From the NCBI GenBank assembly GCA_905250115.1, contig CAJNOI010000044.1, positions 352,745 through 416,744 on the forward strand: DNA of 64,000 bases, in the 5' to 3' direction. The notes under the pieces are model-generated. The model saw only the letters and a list, made by a program, of their open reading frames with translations, was not told the origin of the DNA and did no database searches. Positions 49,101-62,600 of the stretch are shown piece by piece. A program made the translations under genes and the position numbers. The DNA comes from Adineta steineri. Its lineage: Eukaryota; Rotifera; Eurotatoria; Adinetida; Adinetidae. Each line of letters opens with the position of its first letter. The stretch's first letter is position 1.

Positions 49101-52100
49101 AAGAATATATAAAAACATGTTTTTTTCTTGTATGAGAAGAAAAGTATGATCTTAAGAAGTAAGTATTTATGCATATCGTGACTATTCTTTTGAAACTTTA
49201 ATACTGTTCGTTTCAAATAGGACACTAAAATATTTATACACTTACAAAATACATATTATTATATGTGATGATGAATTGATTTTAATGATTTACTTTTTTT
49301 TTCGAAACTCATTCAATCATATTGACTAATCTATAATACTATGTTTTGTAATATGAATTATGTCTGATGAACTGGATAGAAAATCGGAACTATATGTCTT
49401 GTACTCTGTAATCATGTTTATATTCTATTTATTAAATCTCTAGTGTATATATAATGTCAGAAGTCTTTTTACTTGATTAAATGTAAATATTCTCTTAGTC
49501 GAATTACGAAAAATTTTAATTACCTAACAGATACACTTTTATGTAAACTAGTTGTTGGTGAAACATAAACAGCTGAATCAATGAATGATTCAGCTATTGG
49601 TGATGGTGGTAATGATGTACTTAAACCATGCATGGGTACTGGTGGTGATAATGATGATTGAGAAGAAAGTGATCGATAATTAACTGCTGATATTGGCCAT
49701 TGCCATCGACTTGAAGTACCTTTACTTGGAGGAGTCTCTTCTAAATAATAATTAAAAAAACAACTTATAAAATAAATATTCATTAGATATAAAAGCAAAA
49801 CACCTTTACTACATGACATTTACAACAATAAAAGCAGATATATATTATATCGCTAATAAGCAGACAACTATGAACTAACGATCAGAAAAGAAGACAATTC
49901 GAAAAACATAATCTCCATGTGTTGATAATGTATCATCATCTGTTATATCTGTATTATGTTGTATATTCGTATCATCATCACTTGTACTTAATGATATAGC
50001 AGATTGTTCTGTACGACGATGTATTTTTGGAAAAACTTTTCCTAGAAAATAAAATTGTCATTAATTTTAAATAAATATATAAATTAATTAATAAAACAGA
50101 ATTTCTAAATCAGAGTAACTATGACATAACAAAATATCATGTGTGTATGTGACATCAATATTGTTGAGAAAAAATTTCATCATATTTATGAAATTCTGTT
50201 AAGTAGATTCGAACAATATAACTATGGGTTATAATTATATTAAGCGATTCGACTAACCATGTTCCTTTTCAAACCATAACGGTGGATCAAGTTGACCATG
50301 AGGTGCAAGACCACTTTCCAAACAAGATAAAAATGCTAATAAATGACCACCTTTATCTTTTATATGTAATGGAGGATATTGAACACCATCCCGACCAACA
50401 AGTACAATACGATCACCATCAACTATAATATTCGAAAAAATCAAGTAAAATAAATAAAAATTTTTTTCTTCTTCTTACCATGGTGATGACAATGAAGATA
50501 AACAATTAAAGACATATTTACTGATATAGCATAATCCCAGAGAATACTATAAATATTTTTATATACAAAAAACTATATTTAAAAATAAACGAACGAATAA
50601 ACCTGGCTCGTTTTGAAGTTTCTGGTGTATTATTACTATCAAGTGGATCTATTTCTTCAGAATCATCTTTTGATGATTTCGGTACATTGTTATTACTACT
50701 ACTACCACTGCCATTCATAAGTTGATTTGGTGTCCATTTTAATGTTAAACCATTTTGATTGAGATGTAACGAAAGGTAACCCGGTATAGGATCATGACCC
50801 GGTACCTATGAATAAATCAAGCAATTATTAAATTATAAAACACTTGAACGATAAATTAAGCAAATATAGATTTATAACACTTTTACAGAGGAAATAACTA
50901 CTTAAGATAACTATTTTCTTTTGTATTCATAGTAGAGTAGATTCAATTGCTAATGTGGTTAGACTTCTCAAGTATACTCAATTAAAAATGAAATATTAGT
51001 AATCATTTGAATAATATGAAGTAAATATTTGCATTTATTTAATTCTGTATTTTAGCGAGGGAGTGGCGGTTTGTCGGAGGGGGCGGCCGTCATAGTAAAA
51101 AATTGTTTTGAAGTAATATAACATCTTTTTGCTGAGGAAAAAGAAAAACAATAACCACCGCTACTGCTGTATATGTGATCTATTACGTATTTGAGAGGTT
51201 TACAGACTCTTTGCTGAATAGTCAAATATATTTTTATTTTACCGGTTGTACAAGAACATTATTTTTTCCATAAATCAATTGTGATTTAGCATTTTGATGA
51301 AGTGATTCAACATAATCTTTCGCTGAATTCGTTGCCATGGATAATGATCGATTATTTCGTTGAGTATCTTCACTTGAGGAACTTGCATGACGTTTTAACT
51401 AAAAACAGATTTCATTGAAATGAATTCACTTGTTAATTTTTTTTTACATTTATTTGTAATCTTGGTCGAAATTTCGGTGAATGAGAATCATTGACATTAA
51501 TCATCATCGATGTTGCATTAGTCGATGTTCGATTACCACTATGCATACGATGACGTTGAACAAGTTCATTGGCATGAGGATCTGTCCAAAGATGATCAGA
51601 TGTTTTAACTCCAGTAAATTCAAGTGCACATGGACCAACTATAAAAAATAAATTTTATAATAATAAATTTTTAATTTTATTTTACCAAGTAATGAAGCTA
51701 GAATTGGTCCTTGAACACAATTACTAACAAGTGCGTACGATTCATAATATTTTCTAAGAAAGAATAAATTAATTTTGAAATAGAATAATAAATATTTTTA
51801 TATACATACGAACTATTATTGACAATATATTCAACAATTTTATGAAGTGATCGATGAATAAGTGCAGTACGAATCCATAAAAAACGATTATATATAGCTG
51901 ATCGCATCGAACGACGTTGATTATCTTCAGCAGTAGATCGTTTTCTTTCAATAGAGAAAAAAAACACACATGATAAATTCTGAATTATTAATCTGTTTTA
52001 TATACTTTGAAAAACTAAATATATTAGTTGATTCTTCATTTAAACGACTATCATTATCAATAATTTTGACAATTTCAGCAGCTGATGGACAAGATTTTGC

Positions 52101-52524
52101 TATTTTTTGTAAAAGTGCCATTGTTGTACTTGTTTTAAATAAACCAACAGCACGTCTTTTGAGACCATGTAAAAGACAAGCTTCAACAGCACCTGAAATA
52201 TTAAAGAAAAAAATTATTGAACGAAAAAAAAAATAAACAAATAAATATTTACTGGAAAATGTTGTTATACTACAGTTTTCTTCATGAATACATTTTTTAG
52301 TTACTGCTTCTTCCATCATTTGTTTAACCTAAGAAAAAAAAAATATATAAATTTCAATTGATAATAATTCATTTTAATTTACCTCTCGTTTAACATTCCA
52401 TAGAAGTTTTTGACGTAATTGATCTTGTTCTTTAAAATCAAGAAATTATTTTTTATATCAAAAAAAAAATAGTATCAATAATTTTACCGTCAATATTATC
52501 ATTTGTTTCATTTGATTCAGTCAT
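46164..52524 (-). CDS. SGSM1/2: Small G protein signaling modulator (RUN + RabGAP/TBC)
   Basis: A gene of many exons from ATG 52524 to TGA 46164. SGSM proteins bind RAP and RAB GTPases and act as RabGAPs. The RUN domain starts near [20 protein letters not shown] and continues through [36 protein letters not shown] and [18 protein letters not shown]. The SGSM-specific middle region follows: [65 protein letters not shown] and LDPPLW. Next is [20 protein letters not shown], and the TBC domain with [13 protein letters not shown], the arginine-finger motif [11 protein letters not shown], the glutamine-finger motif [27 protein letters not shown] and [19 protein letters not shown]. The order and motifs match vertebrate SGSM1 throughout. 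Catalytic Arg and Gln are present, so GAP activity is expected. Introns are mostly short, but 46873-47759 (887 nt) and 50806-51242 (437 nt) hold inserted GC-richer sequence. Confidence 0.96.
47196..47532. repeat. Inverted repeat / hairpin insertion in SGSM intron
   Basis: The 25-base arm at 47196-47220 (core GAAACTGTTCCACTT) is the reverse complement of 47508-47532 with two mismatches. The arms enclose ~290 bases of sequence less AT-rich than the surroundings. The element sits in the oversized 887-nt intron. It looks like a non-autonomous transposon remnant, but I could not define target-site duplications. Confidence 0.6.
51058..51175. repeat. GC-rich patch with imperfect inverted arms in SGSM intron
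   Basis: A local G-rich stretch (GAGGGAGTGGCGG, then GGAGGGGGCGGCCG) in a 437-nt intron of an AT-rich gene. ACCACCGCTACTGC near 51157-51170 is partly complementary to GAGTGGCGGT near 51061. A possible decayed hairpin element, weakly supported. Confidence 0.3.
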
Positions 52525-54543
52525 TTTTTTGTATATAATTCTATAGCGTCGACATTTATATTTAAATATGGAAACGTAAATAGAACTAACTATTTGATTA
52601 CTATATTGTCAATTATTATTTTTTTTTCCTCCTGTTCTTAGAACATTAGGAAAGAATAGAATGTGCTAACTAACATTCAATGCATGAATGGAAGCCAATG
52701 TTCAAAACCAATGAAAAATAAGTTAGGATTAAAAAAAAAATACCAAATATTTTTCATGGAATTAAAAACATTGTTAAGAAAATAATATAAAATTCTCACA
52801 TGTGTTTTTTTAAGGTTTTTCAAATTAGTGCCATCTATCGACAGTCAACTGATTCGTTGAGATAAATTAAAAGGTAAAAATGTAAAATATCCGCTATTCG
52901 AATGAGTTGTGAGTACATCGGCACTGACAACTCATAAATTGATCAATAAACCTTTTAAAAATAATAATTGTATTACAAGAGAGTACTATTGAAAAGGTTC
53001 TCCTTTAGATCGAAAACATCTTATACAATAATCGGTTTAAATGACAAAGTACATCAAAGAGTAGGAGTAAGAATATAGAATATGATCATTCGCGCAGAAA
53101 AGTACCTATAGAAATCATTTTCTTTTCCGAAAAAAAAATATAACATGTCATTATCTTTTCCATCGGCTATAAGTCGTAGGAATGAATAAGAGTCTTTATT
53201 GATACTATATATTTTACAAATACTTATCAAATGTGATATGAGATTTCAGTTTACAGGATGAGATTAATTTATTTTCCCTTTTTCTGTCACTTGATAATAC
53301 TTGAGTTAGTATTGTTATTTGCATGCGTAAGTTCATGGAGATTAGTGAGAAAATTGTGAATTTAGGTTGACTGCCGTTTTCTATGTGTTCATGATCAATA
53401 GACGTATAATGTTTTACAAATGCTCAATTCATTATATCGAATACTGATAATACTTTTTAGCAATATTATACGGAGAGATATCTATTAGGAAGTTATATAT
53501 CAAAATTACCTTATGATTATATCCATACTTGATTTTGTTTTTGCTAAATAATATTAACAATAAAATTCAACGGTGAGTCTTATATAGTGCTCAACTATCT
53601 TGTTTATAGTTCACTATAAAAAATATGGTAAAATTTGAATTTTTATAGTGACTAAAAATACATGGAACATGTTGCAATGACTTTTTTTCTATGTAAAGAA
53701 AAATGTTTTTACTTTTACAAGACGATGTTACACAAAAATTTTCCATTCGTAAAAAATTAAAATAAAGAAAGAACAAAATGTGATGCGCAAACATTCTTAG
53801 ATTATAGAATAAAGTCGTTTGAAAAACTTTAATGAGATGAATTGAATTTATTGTTGAACTAACGGATTCGATAGATCAGTCAAGAGCAATAAAAATATAA
53901 TACCGCCAATCTTTTGTTGATCTTCTCTTCAATGAATTGTACGTGATTAGCAATAGAAGAAATTTGTTATGTCAAAATACGATATGAAGTAAATTAAAAA
54001 TGATTTGTTTTCATGATGTTGCATATAAATAGTATCTATCATCAGAATTAAATTTGTCAATATAGATTTTTCTTGTTAAAGATTATCTCTCACACGATTT
54101 CTCATGTAACGGAGACCTTATAAAATAAGATTTCCACCAATGAATTATTCGTATGAATTCTAGCTAGTATGTAAGTCATTTTGGCCTTCAAAAGAAAGTC
54201 AGTATTACTTTGTCACTCAACATGATATGGAAGTCGGAATGATTTTATGTCGACTTAGAAATCAGATATAAAAAAAGCTTGGTATATCATGATGAACTGA
54301 GTAGCAGTAATTTTAATTTTCTTGATCCAAAGCCATAATTTTAAAAAAATACTAAAAAAAGTTTTTTAATCGTGTTAGCAAATTATTGTAAAGGATAAAA
54401 TATTCAACACTATTTGCCATGCTTACGTCTGTAAGAATGTTTCATTCAATAGTAACGAAAATAACAGGACAGTTTTTTTTAAACAGAACGACTTTTTAAA
54501 AACTACGGAAAATTTGTGCAAAAGAATATATACAAGATGGTTC
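52525..54543. other. Intergenic SGSM upstream
   Basis: About 2 kb of AT-rich sequence upstream of SGSM (-). No gene seen. The open frame at 53591-53794 (-) is Phe/Lys/Ile-rich and has no coding signal that I trust. Confidence 0.45.
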
Positions 54544-54920
54544 ATAAGTCACAGGCAGTATTAGATTGCCAATAACTTTGGACAGGAGCAAGATATAGAA
54601 CGGCGTTTTTTAATGCTGAAAACAAAAATAAGAGAAAAATTGACTCGGATTGTCTAGTAGAATATCTGTGACTTCTTAATTGTTAGATCTACAAGTGTGA
54701 GTCTTGTATCGTTTTCTAGATCTTGGATTAATAGCCCGAATGCACACATTTGACTATCGAAAATTTATTTTAGGTGCTCCACGATATATACTAGTTTTTG
54801 AAAAGATCAAGATGATTCCCCACATGAATCATGTCAAATAACTTTTCAATAGCGACAATCGCAAATCTATCTTATCCCTATCAAAAGTTATTGGCAACCA
54901 AAGATTGTTCAATGACTTAT
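54544..54920. mobile_element. MITE-like element with ~43-bp terminal inverted repeats
   Basis: The left end 54544-54586 and right end 54877-54920 are inverted copies. ATAAGTCA (54544-54551) mirrors TGACTTAT (54913-54920). After exactly 13 bases on each side, TTGCCAATAACTTT mirrors AAAGTTATTGGCAA. Similarity continues inward (AGGAGCAAGATA versus AGGGATAAGATA on the complement). Total size is ~380 bp with no coding capacity, which fits a miniature inverted-repeat transposable element. The superfamily cannot be assigned from the termini alone. Confidence 0.7.
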
Positions 54921-55114
54921 AGATGGCCTCCTATAGATTTCGAAAGAGGAAATTTTGGCCCATCTTCTCTATGTTAAAAACTTGACTTTGGTACATATGG
55001 CATCTTGTCTTTGAAAGTATAGAAATAAATAATGATTTTCTTTGAACAATTTTTATACATTTGTTTATTTAAACAGACATAAAGTAGAAAACATCAAAAA
55101 AAAAATAATAGTAA

Positions 55115-56671
55115 TCATACATTAGTTTTAAATGAAACATGATGTCCATTAGTTAAATTTATATTATTTAAACTTTCAGCAGCTGCTTTTGATAGAAGAG
55201 TTTTACGATCAGTTGCCATATGATCATAATTTGCTGAGAAAACTGCTGAAGATGAAATTATTTTTGTTCGATTGGTTACATTGCTACTTGTTGATTTATA
55301 TTTTGATTTTAGTGCATTCGAACATTGAAATATTTGTTGTAACTCACGACGAAATAAAGATGATGTAGCGGAATAAAGAAAAAAATTACAACAACAATTT
55401 AAATAGCGAAATGTTTGTGTTAATGTGAATAAAGTTGCGTTTGGTTCCTTTAATTGACGAATTTGCATATAAAACCAATAAATTCTATGAAGACAGAAAA
55501 ATATATATGTATATATAGCAAAATTTTGTTCTTACTGAAATGGAAATGACATAACCATAAAAGCAATAGCAACTGTAATTAACATAACTGTTATATTTCG
55601 ATCTGTATTTCGTTGTCTTTGTATTCTTTTACGTACAGATGCTGATGCTGATGATGATTCATTACGATTTTTATTATTTGCTGTTTTTAATGATTGTTGT
55701 ATTGATGTTTGTTGACGAGTATGTAAACGATAACAAATAAGAATATTAAGTATACCAAGAAAAATAAATGGTACTAAAAAGAAAAGAATTTAAATTATAT
55801 TTTTTTGAATTTTTGTTTTAACATACTAATATATGTATATATAACTGATATTGTTCCAAATATTTTATATATCATAGGCTTAAAAAGGTCGCATGTGTGT
55901 GCTGCGTTCGATGTTGGAACATAACGTAATATTAATGGAAACCATGAGAAAACAAAACTTGATATTAATGTATAGGTAATAACAGTTATTAATGTTGTTT
56001 TAAAAGTAACATATTTAGCTTTATCAAATGGTTTCCATACTGAAAACCATCTTTCGACTGATATAAATACGACTGAATAACCACTTAAGGCAGCAAATAG
56101 AAGATCAAAATAACCATGAAAATGACTAAAAATATTTATAATAAATATCAGTTTAGTCTAATCGATATTTCTTCTTTTTTAAAAATCTATAGAAGGTTAC
56201 ATATTACACATAAATGAAACTTGAATAAAATTTCTACTTCATTAATTACAAGGTCTCAGTGTTCTTCGAATACGAAGTTAATTTCATGTGAACAGAAAGA
56301 AAACCCTTTTTTCTGACCTGTTTTTTCAAAAGATTTAATTAACTCCTGTTAGAAATAGAAGCTATAATTATCATTACATACCACCAAAATGCTGATTTAT
56401 CTGACAATAATCCACCAACAAATTCAGGTAAAATTATGTTGAATAACGATGTTGTTAACAAAAGAATATCACTAAGTGCAAGTACAATTGTAAATATAGA
56501 TACACAAAATTTAATCATTTCACGACGTGCAAATACCAATATTGATAAGAGGTTACCAATAATACCAATAGCAACCGCACTTGGCATCACAAAATGAATA
56601 CATACATAAACAATCACATTGGTCTCACTAGTAGTATTTAGACTAGTAATACTGTTATTATTGTTATCCAT
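55115..56671 (-). CDS. Rhodopsin-family G protein-coupled receptor (peptide-receptor-like)
   Basis: Exons 56382-56671, 55827-56125, 55536-55773 and 55115-55484 join in phase to 398 residues. The extracellular N-terminus carries several Asn/Ser/Thr sequons. TM1 has the conserved GN (IGIIGNLLSILVFARRE) and TM2 the conserved LALSD (FTIVLALSDILLL). The disulphide cysteine before TM3 is recreated at the first splice (FW-C-HFHGYFD). The DRY motif at the end of TM3 is ERW (VFISVERWFSVWKPF). The third loop is basic and Ser-rich (RKRIQRQRNTDRN). TM6 reads FMVMSFPFQIYWF without the CWxP tryptophan. TM7 has NCCCNFFLYSATSSLFRREL in place of NPxxY, a form common in FMRFamide/neuropeptide-type receptors of protostomes. 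The C-terminal tail is Ser/Thr-rich, as for arrestin binding. Ligand unknown. Confidence 0.85.
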
Positions 56672-59600
56672 AATTATGATAATCTATATAATCATCATGT
56701 AAATCTAGAATTGATCAAGCATAAGATAACATATAATTTTACAGATACATATCTTTTATGTAATGTTATATAAATTCTATTGAATGAAAATATATAACAG
56801 CATCTTATATTTGTATAAGATACGTAGGAAGAGTCAAAAGAGAATTCTAGAAGAAGTTTTTTTTCTTATTCAGTTGAGTCAAGGAGAAATCCTTCATTAA
56901 ACCTAATAGAAAAGAATAAGTAAATACGTCAATTCATTATGAAATAATATATTTCCTATTGATACTATTTGTTAAGAAAAATCATCAATTATAAATAGTT
57001 ATTTACATAAAACATCTTTTTTTTACCTTGTTTGAGTTCGTTAGCGTGTATTGTAACATTAAGGCAAACTCATAAGTAACCTGTAATATAATAAATAACT
57101 CATTGGATTAAATTACTTATCTTCTGTTTCACACATAAGAATATACTCTAATGAATTTTTCTTACTCTTTTTTTTCTCGATTCGCCTACTCTCATTCAAA
57201 CTGATTGATAATAATCTGATTTAGATTTTTTTTATTTTCTTCTAATCACTACTAAAAAATTTTTAGTCTTATTTATCTTCTCGTACGTGTAAAATTGTCA
57301 TACAAACACATAGAACAACTAGTTTTCAACATCATGCATTACATTTAATAAATTAATAAAGTACACATCGAATAATTTCATTTCCTGTGTAAAACATTGT
57401 AAGAATAACTACTTGTACTTATTGTTTCGACGTCAATATTTATTGTGTCAATGCTATGAAAAATAAGATTTTCATATGCATTCAATAATCATATATTTTA
57501 ATCTTTGTCATGTGTTAAAAAATAACTAAGAAAAAAAAAAGAAACTTTCTATATAAATTCCAAAAATCTTATGTCTAACTACGAATTAAAAATAAGATAT
57601 TTTTCTTACATATATTGTTAAATAAACAAAAATTGTGATTTGCGATTAGATATTCATAAGGAATCTATATGTACTCTTTTTTTTTCTTCTCTCTATCAAA
57701 TAATATCTATCATGATGACATATAAGAAAATGATTGAATCTTTGATAGAATCATCATGTTTTTATATTACAGAATTAGATCGTGAGTTGCACTGAATATA
57801 ATTAGAGATCTCTACTGAGCAGAATATAGTTATTTGAAATAACGGACATATCTAAAGATAGAATCACGCATATATATCATTTTTTTTCTCGCCACCTTAC
57901 AATAAAAAAAGAGAAATTGATATTGATCAATTTCTGTATATACTGTCATATTCAATAATATATATTAATTTTTTTCTAGATCATATTTCAAGTACATATA
58001 AATACTGCAAAAGGAAAAAGACTTTATGTAAATTTTATTGATCTTAATCAGAATTGACATAAGATGAGGTATCTTAATTCAACTTGATCTTATCAACTTA
58101 CCCGATAGGAATTGTGATTTTTGTTTATATAAACGTACTCATGAATATTTTATATTAATGTCTGATTTTCTCATAACTCGTTTGTTCGGATGGTAGAAGA
58201 AGAAGAAGAAGAAAAAAAGAGAATGTATATTCTCTAATCAGTCAATGTGCTCGTCAATAATAACAAGTGACAAAAAGAAAAACTTTGATAGATAGAAAGT
58301 CACATTTACGATAAAGAGATAGAGAGAGAGAGAAAAGCGGATGCACGTTCAAGTGATGTTTAGAGCGTTTTTTTTATTCTTTATCGTAATTTTCAGCTTG
58401 AACATGTCTTAGTCTCTGTTGTCATTCTTATAAAATCTCCTATCTAAAGTTTGACTATAAAGAGAAAATAGGAAAAACAGAAACAATAATGTGCAAAAAG
58501 GAAACAAACTGTTTTCAACTAATGTAACGGAAAAAAAAACCAGTAGAAGAACATTATCATCATCGTCACCATTATCTTTATCAATACAACACAGTAAGAA
58601 GCTAGTTCACTGTTGTTGTTATTGTCTATCCTCTTATTCATATATTCTTACAAAAGTCTTATACGTGTATATTAAATATTCACACTCATTTGAATATACT
58701 ATAGTTTGTTCAAGCATAGAAAAAACTAGACTCAACGAAGCGCATCATATAAACGACAAAAAGTGCGTAAATATTATGAAATAATCTTCTAGAAAGAAAC
58801 CTTTATATATAATTTGAATACTATACTTACCGAGGACAAATTAGTATCTACGAAAATCTTAGAAAAATTACGATGATCTTTTTTTCTACTAGTGTAATTG
58901 GATCTTTATAAGTCATCTTTTAATACGATGACTAGTTTTATGTAAATCAAGATGAAGCCTTTTTAAACATTCTGCATCAGGAATAATAGCTAAAAATGAC
59001 TTTACGATACATATGTTCTTTCATATTTATGTATCTACGTGGGAAACCTTATAAATATGGTTGTAATTCAAGAACAAAGAGAGAAAGATCGGTATCAATC
59101 ATCATCTTAGTGAAATATATCGTAGATGAAAGTAATAACAACAGCTGCTAATAAAAGATCTGTTACGTACTTAACCTACGTGAATATCGTAGATTTAAAA
59201 AGGGTAGGATAATAATATCACTCATCTGTATCAACATTATTTGCTAATTTAGTGCAATTTCTATTGATTATTGAATGACATTTAAGAGAAAAAGAAAAAA
59301 AACCAGAAATCATGGAAACATTTTAACGATTTGTATGAAAACAAAATGTGACTTACTTTACTTGTATTAATTAAATGAGTACTTATCGTTGAAAATCTTT
59401 TGGACAAATGATTGAGAAAATATAAATGTTTAACTGAAAAAGAAAAAATCAAACAATGGAATGTCTAGAGTGACATGACATAACTTTCTTTTTTTTTGTT
59501 ATTTCCGTTCATCGGTTTCCTTTACTTAACATTTTCTTCTTTTAAGTTTATCCCCTACAATGTATTTTACAATTGAGGTAGAATACATTATAGATTTTAT

Positions 59601-62600
59601 CAAAATCATGATCGAGGTTGACTAAGTATGTCAAAAAGTAGAGTGAACGAGAGAAAAAAATATTACATGAATATGACAGAAAAATATTGCAATATTTAAT
59701 GAAGACAACGGATGGATTGTAATCACATACACACAAATATATCGAGAAAGTAGTTGCATCAATTTCTTTTCTTCTTTTGCTCTCGTTTTTTCTTTATTAT
59801 AAGATTACTTGTTCTCTTTTCTGTCTATTCTTGATTATATATCTTTTGTCACGACTTCTCTTCATTCTATTAGTTCTTGTTGTTTTTCAATGATACTTAC
59901 CTCTCTAAAAGAAACTAAACGAATTATAAAAAAAACAATATTCAAATAGAGAGAGAATATCTAATACATAGACACTTCACAATAAAACATTGTTTTTACA
60001 TACCAGCATAAAGTTTTGTTATTATTCTTTTTGTACTCGGTTGATCTAGGACTTGCCATAGAATTTTAAATTTTACCGCTAAAATTCATCAATCCATGAT
60101 GACAAGATAATAATCAACAACTAACATTTTCACGCCTTTCCTTACCTATCTATGTCATTGAACTTGTCTCAATATACACACCTACATTTTCTTTTTGTTA
60201 CATTATTACTAACATCTGAATAAATCGATAAATTGCAGTTAGAAAAATCATACCTTTAAGTTCTCTCAAGAGAGAAAAATAACTTTCGTAGTAAACAACA
60301 AATATTTCATCGTAATTGTTTATGTCATAAATAACAGCTGTTATGTTCGTAGATTGAAAAGAAAACAGATAAATGTTTACCAAATATATTTTGATTTATA
60401 AACTAATAAAAGAAAATTATGTCGATGATGAAAAGTTCCCATGTGTATTTCCTAATTCTAATGTATTGATCGATGAATAAAACTTCTTTATTATTAAAAA
60501 AAAACAGAGAAGATCGATGATTACCATCACAGATTGAGTAATAAAATACTTACAAATTTTATAATCAAGTTGTCATAACACTCAATGAATAAATAATCAC
60601 AATAAAAAATGTCAATTATTTTTTCTACAATTCATATTAAGTTTGTAATGCATATGAAGTAAACTATTATTTCTGCAGACATAAACACATTATATAGACA
60701 TGATTTTTGACTTGTCACAACAAGCTTTTACTTCATATATCCGATTACTTTAAGTAATATTATACTTATGAGCTTAAATAACATTATGAAAACAAATTAT
60801 CTTTTTTTTACAAAATTTAATCAGGTTTTTTTGCTCTTTCACTTTAATCTACTTCGACTCAAATTCTCATTAACAATATTTAGAGCAATAATATTTATAG
60901 CTAGTGTCAAATAATTAGTTACAAATATTCGTAATAGAAATTATCATCTATTGAATTCTAGAATCTCTTGTTTCACAACTAATGGAAGTTGTCTACATTA
61001 GCTGACATTTATAATTCACAATCCTAGAATTATAATTGATTACAAAAAAAAAGGATGTTTATTCAAATACGGAAAGAGCCATCATTTCAATGGAAAATAT
61101 AAAGAACATACACTGTCTATCATTCGGGATTGTAATGAGTGCATCTCTTAACGATAACAACTAGCTTTTAACGATACTTTTAACTTCATAATCTCTTCTA
61201 TTTTTATCTTTTAGTTTTTCAATTTAAAAAGATTTCATATAATAAACTCCTACGCGCACTTTAATGAGGACTTACATGTATATATATTACACTGAACGAA
61301 TCCCAACGAGAAAAAACAATAGACTGTCTATAAAGATTATTTTTGTATTCCATCTCTAAAAATTCTACGATTAATAAATATTTCTTCCATTTTCAACAAT
61401 AATAATCAATATTTTATCATCAAATATCTATAGACATAGTCTATACAATAAGAGCACGTGCATATACGTGTTTTTTATATTTGGTACATCTAAATATAGT
61501 TACTATGAAAATTTTTATTTTCATATAGACATATTTTAACACGTCTCCATATTAAAAAGCAATACAGCTATTCGCAATGAAAACATTCTCATTAATTATA
61601 AGTATATCGTAACACGTGCTAAACTCGACAATTTTTGATAAAAATAAATTTTGCTTTAAAATCTATCAATAGTCTAAGTGACTATATGTATTCTTATTGC
61701 TGTCAATTCTTAACATAAGATGAATAAAGCAACACTTGACACAAGCATATAAATATCTATTAGTGAGCGCGTCCATTCAAGCTGATACAATAAATGTCAG
61801 TACAAAAAGGAAGAAAAACATTAGCACTTAACTATTATAGTATTCTATTTTGAAAAGAAAACTTTCTATATTAATTTCCCGATGGAATGTAATATATAAT
61901 AATTATATAATTGTAACGATGACAGACCTTTTCGAAATTTTTGCAATAATATGAAGAATTAGCTTGAGACTTTGAAAAGTAACAGTTAAAGCGATTCAAT
62001 TAGAAAGGGAAACAAAGAAAATACTATCAAAAGTCTATCATCGGAATGATTCAATTGAAAAGACAAAAAAAATGGAATGGTGATTGATAGTTTTTTGGTT
62101 TTATTATATTCTAAAAAGAAAAATAGAATCTAGTTCTCCTCAGACTCAAATATCCTTTTATGTACACACAGCATTGTTTATTCATACTCCCTATTGTTTT
62201 TCTATTCTACGTTAAATATCAAACAAAAGTATCCGATCAAGGCGACCTTTTCCATAAAACATAAAAGCCACTTAATTCATTATTTGAACACTACAATGAA
62301 AAGTAAATGTAGCATGTGTTAGTGCTCATTTAACCTCGATAACCATCAATCCCTAAATAGATTGATTCTGTGTGGTAGAGAAAACAAGTGCATCTATATT
62401 TTGTTATTGTCATATACAATAAAAAGATTTATTAACTGAATTGACTATGTATGATTTAGGAGAGAAAAAAATCTTACTACATCGATTTTCCTGTAATATC
62501 TTTTGAATATAATTTGAAAATTTATTATAATACACTACCTTATACTCAGTAAAGATGCAGATCTATGATGATTAGTTACTAATGCTTTTTTTTCATTGTT

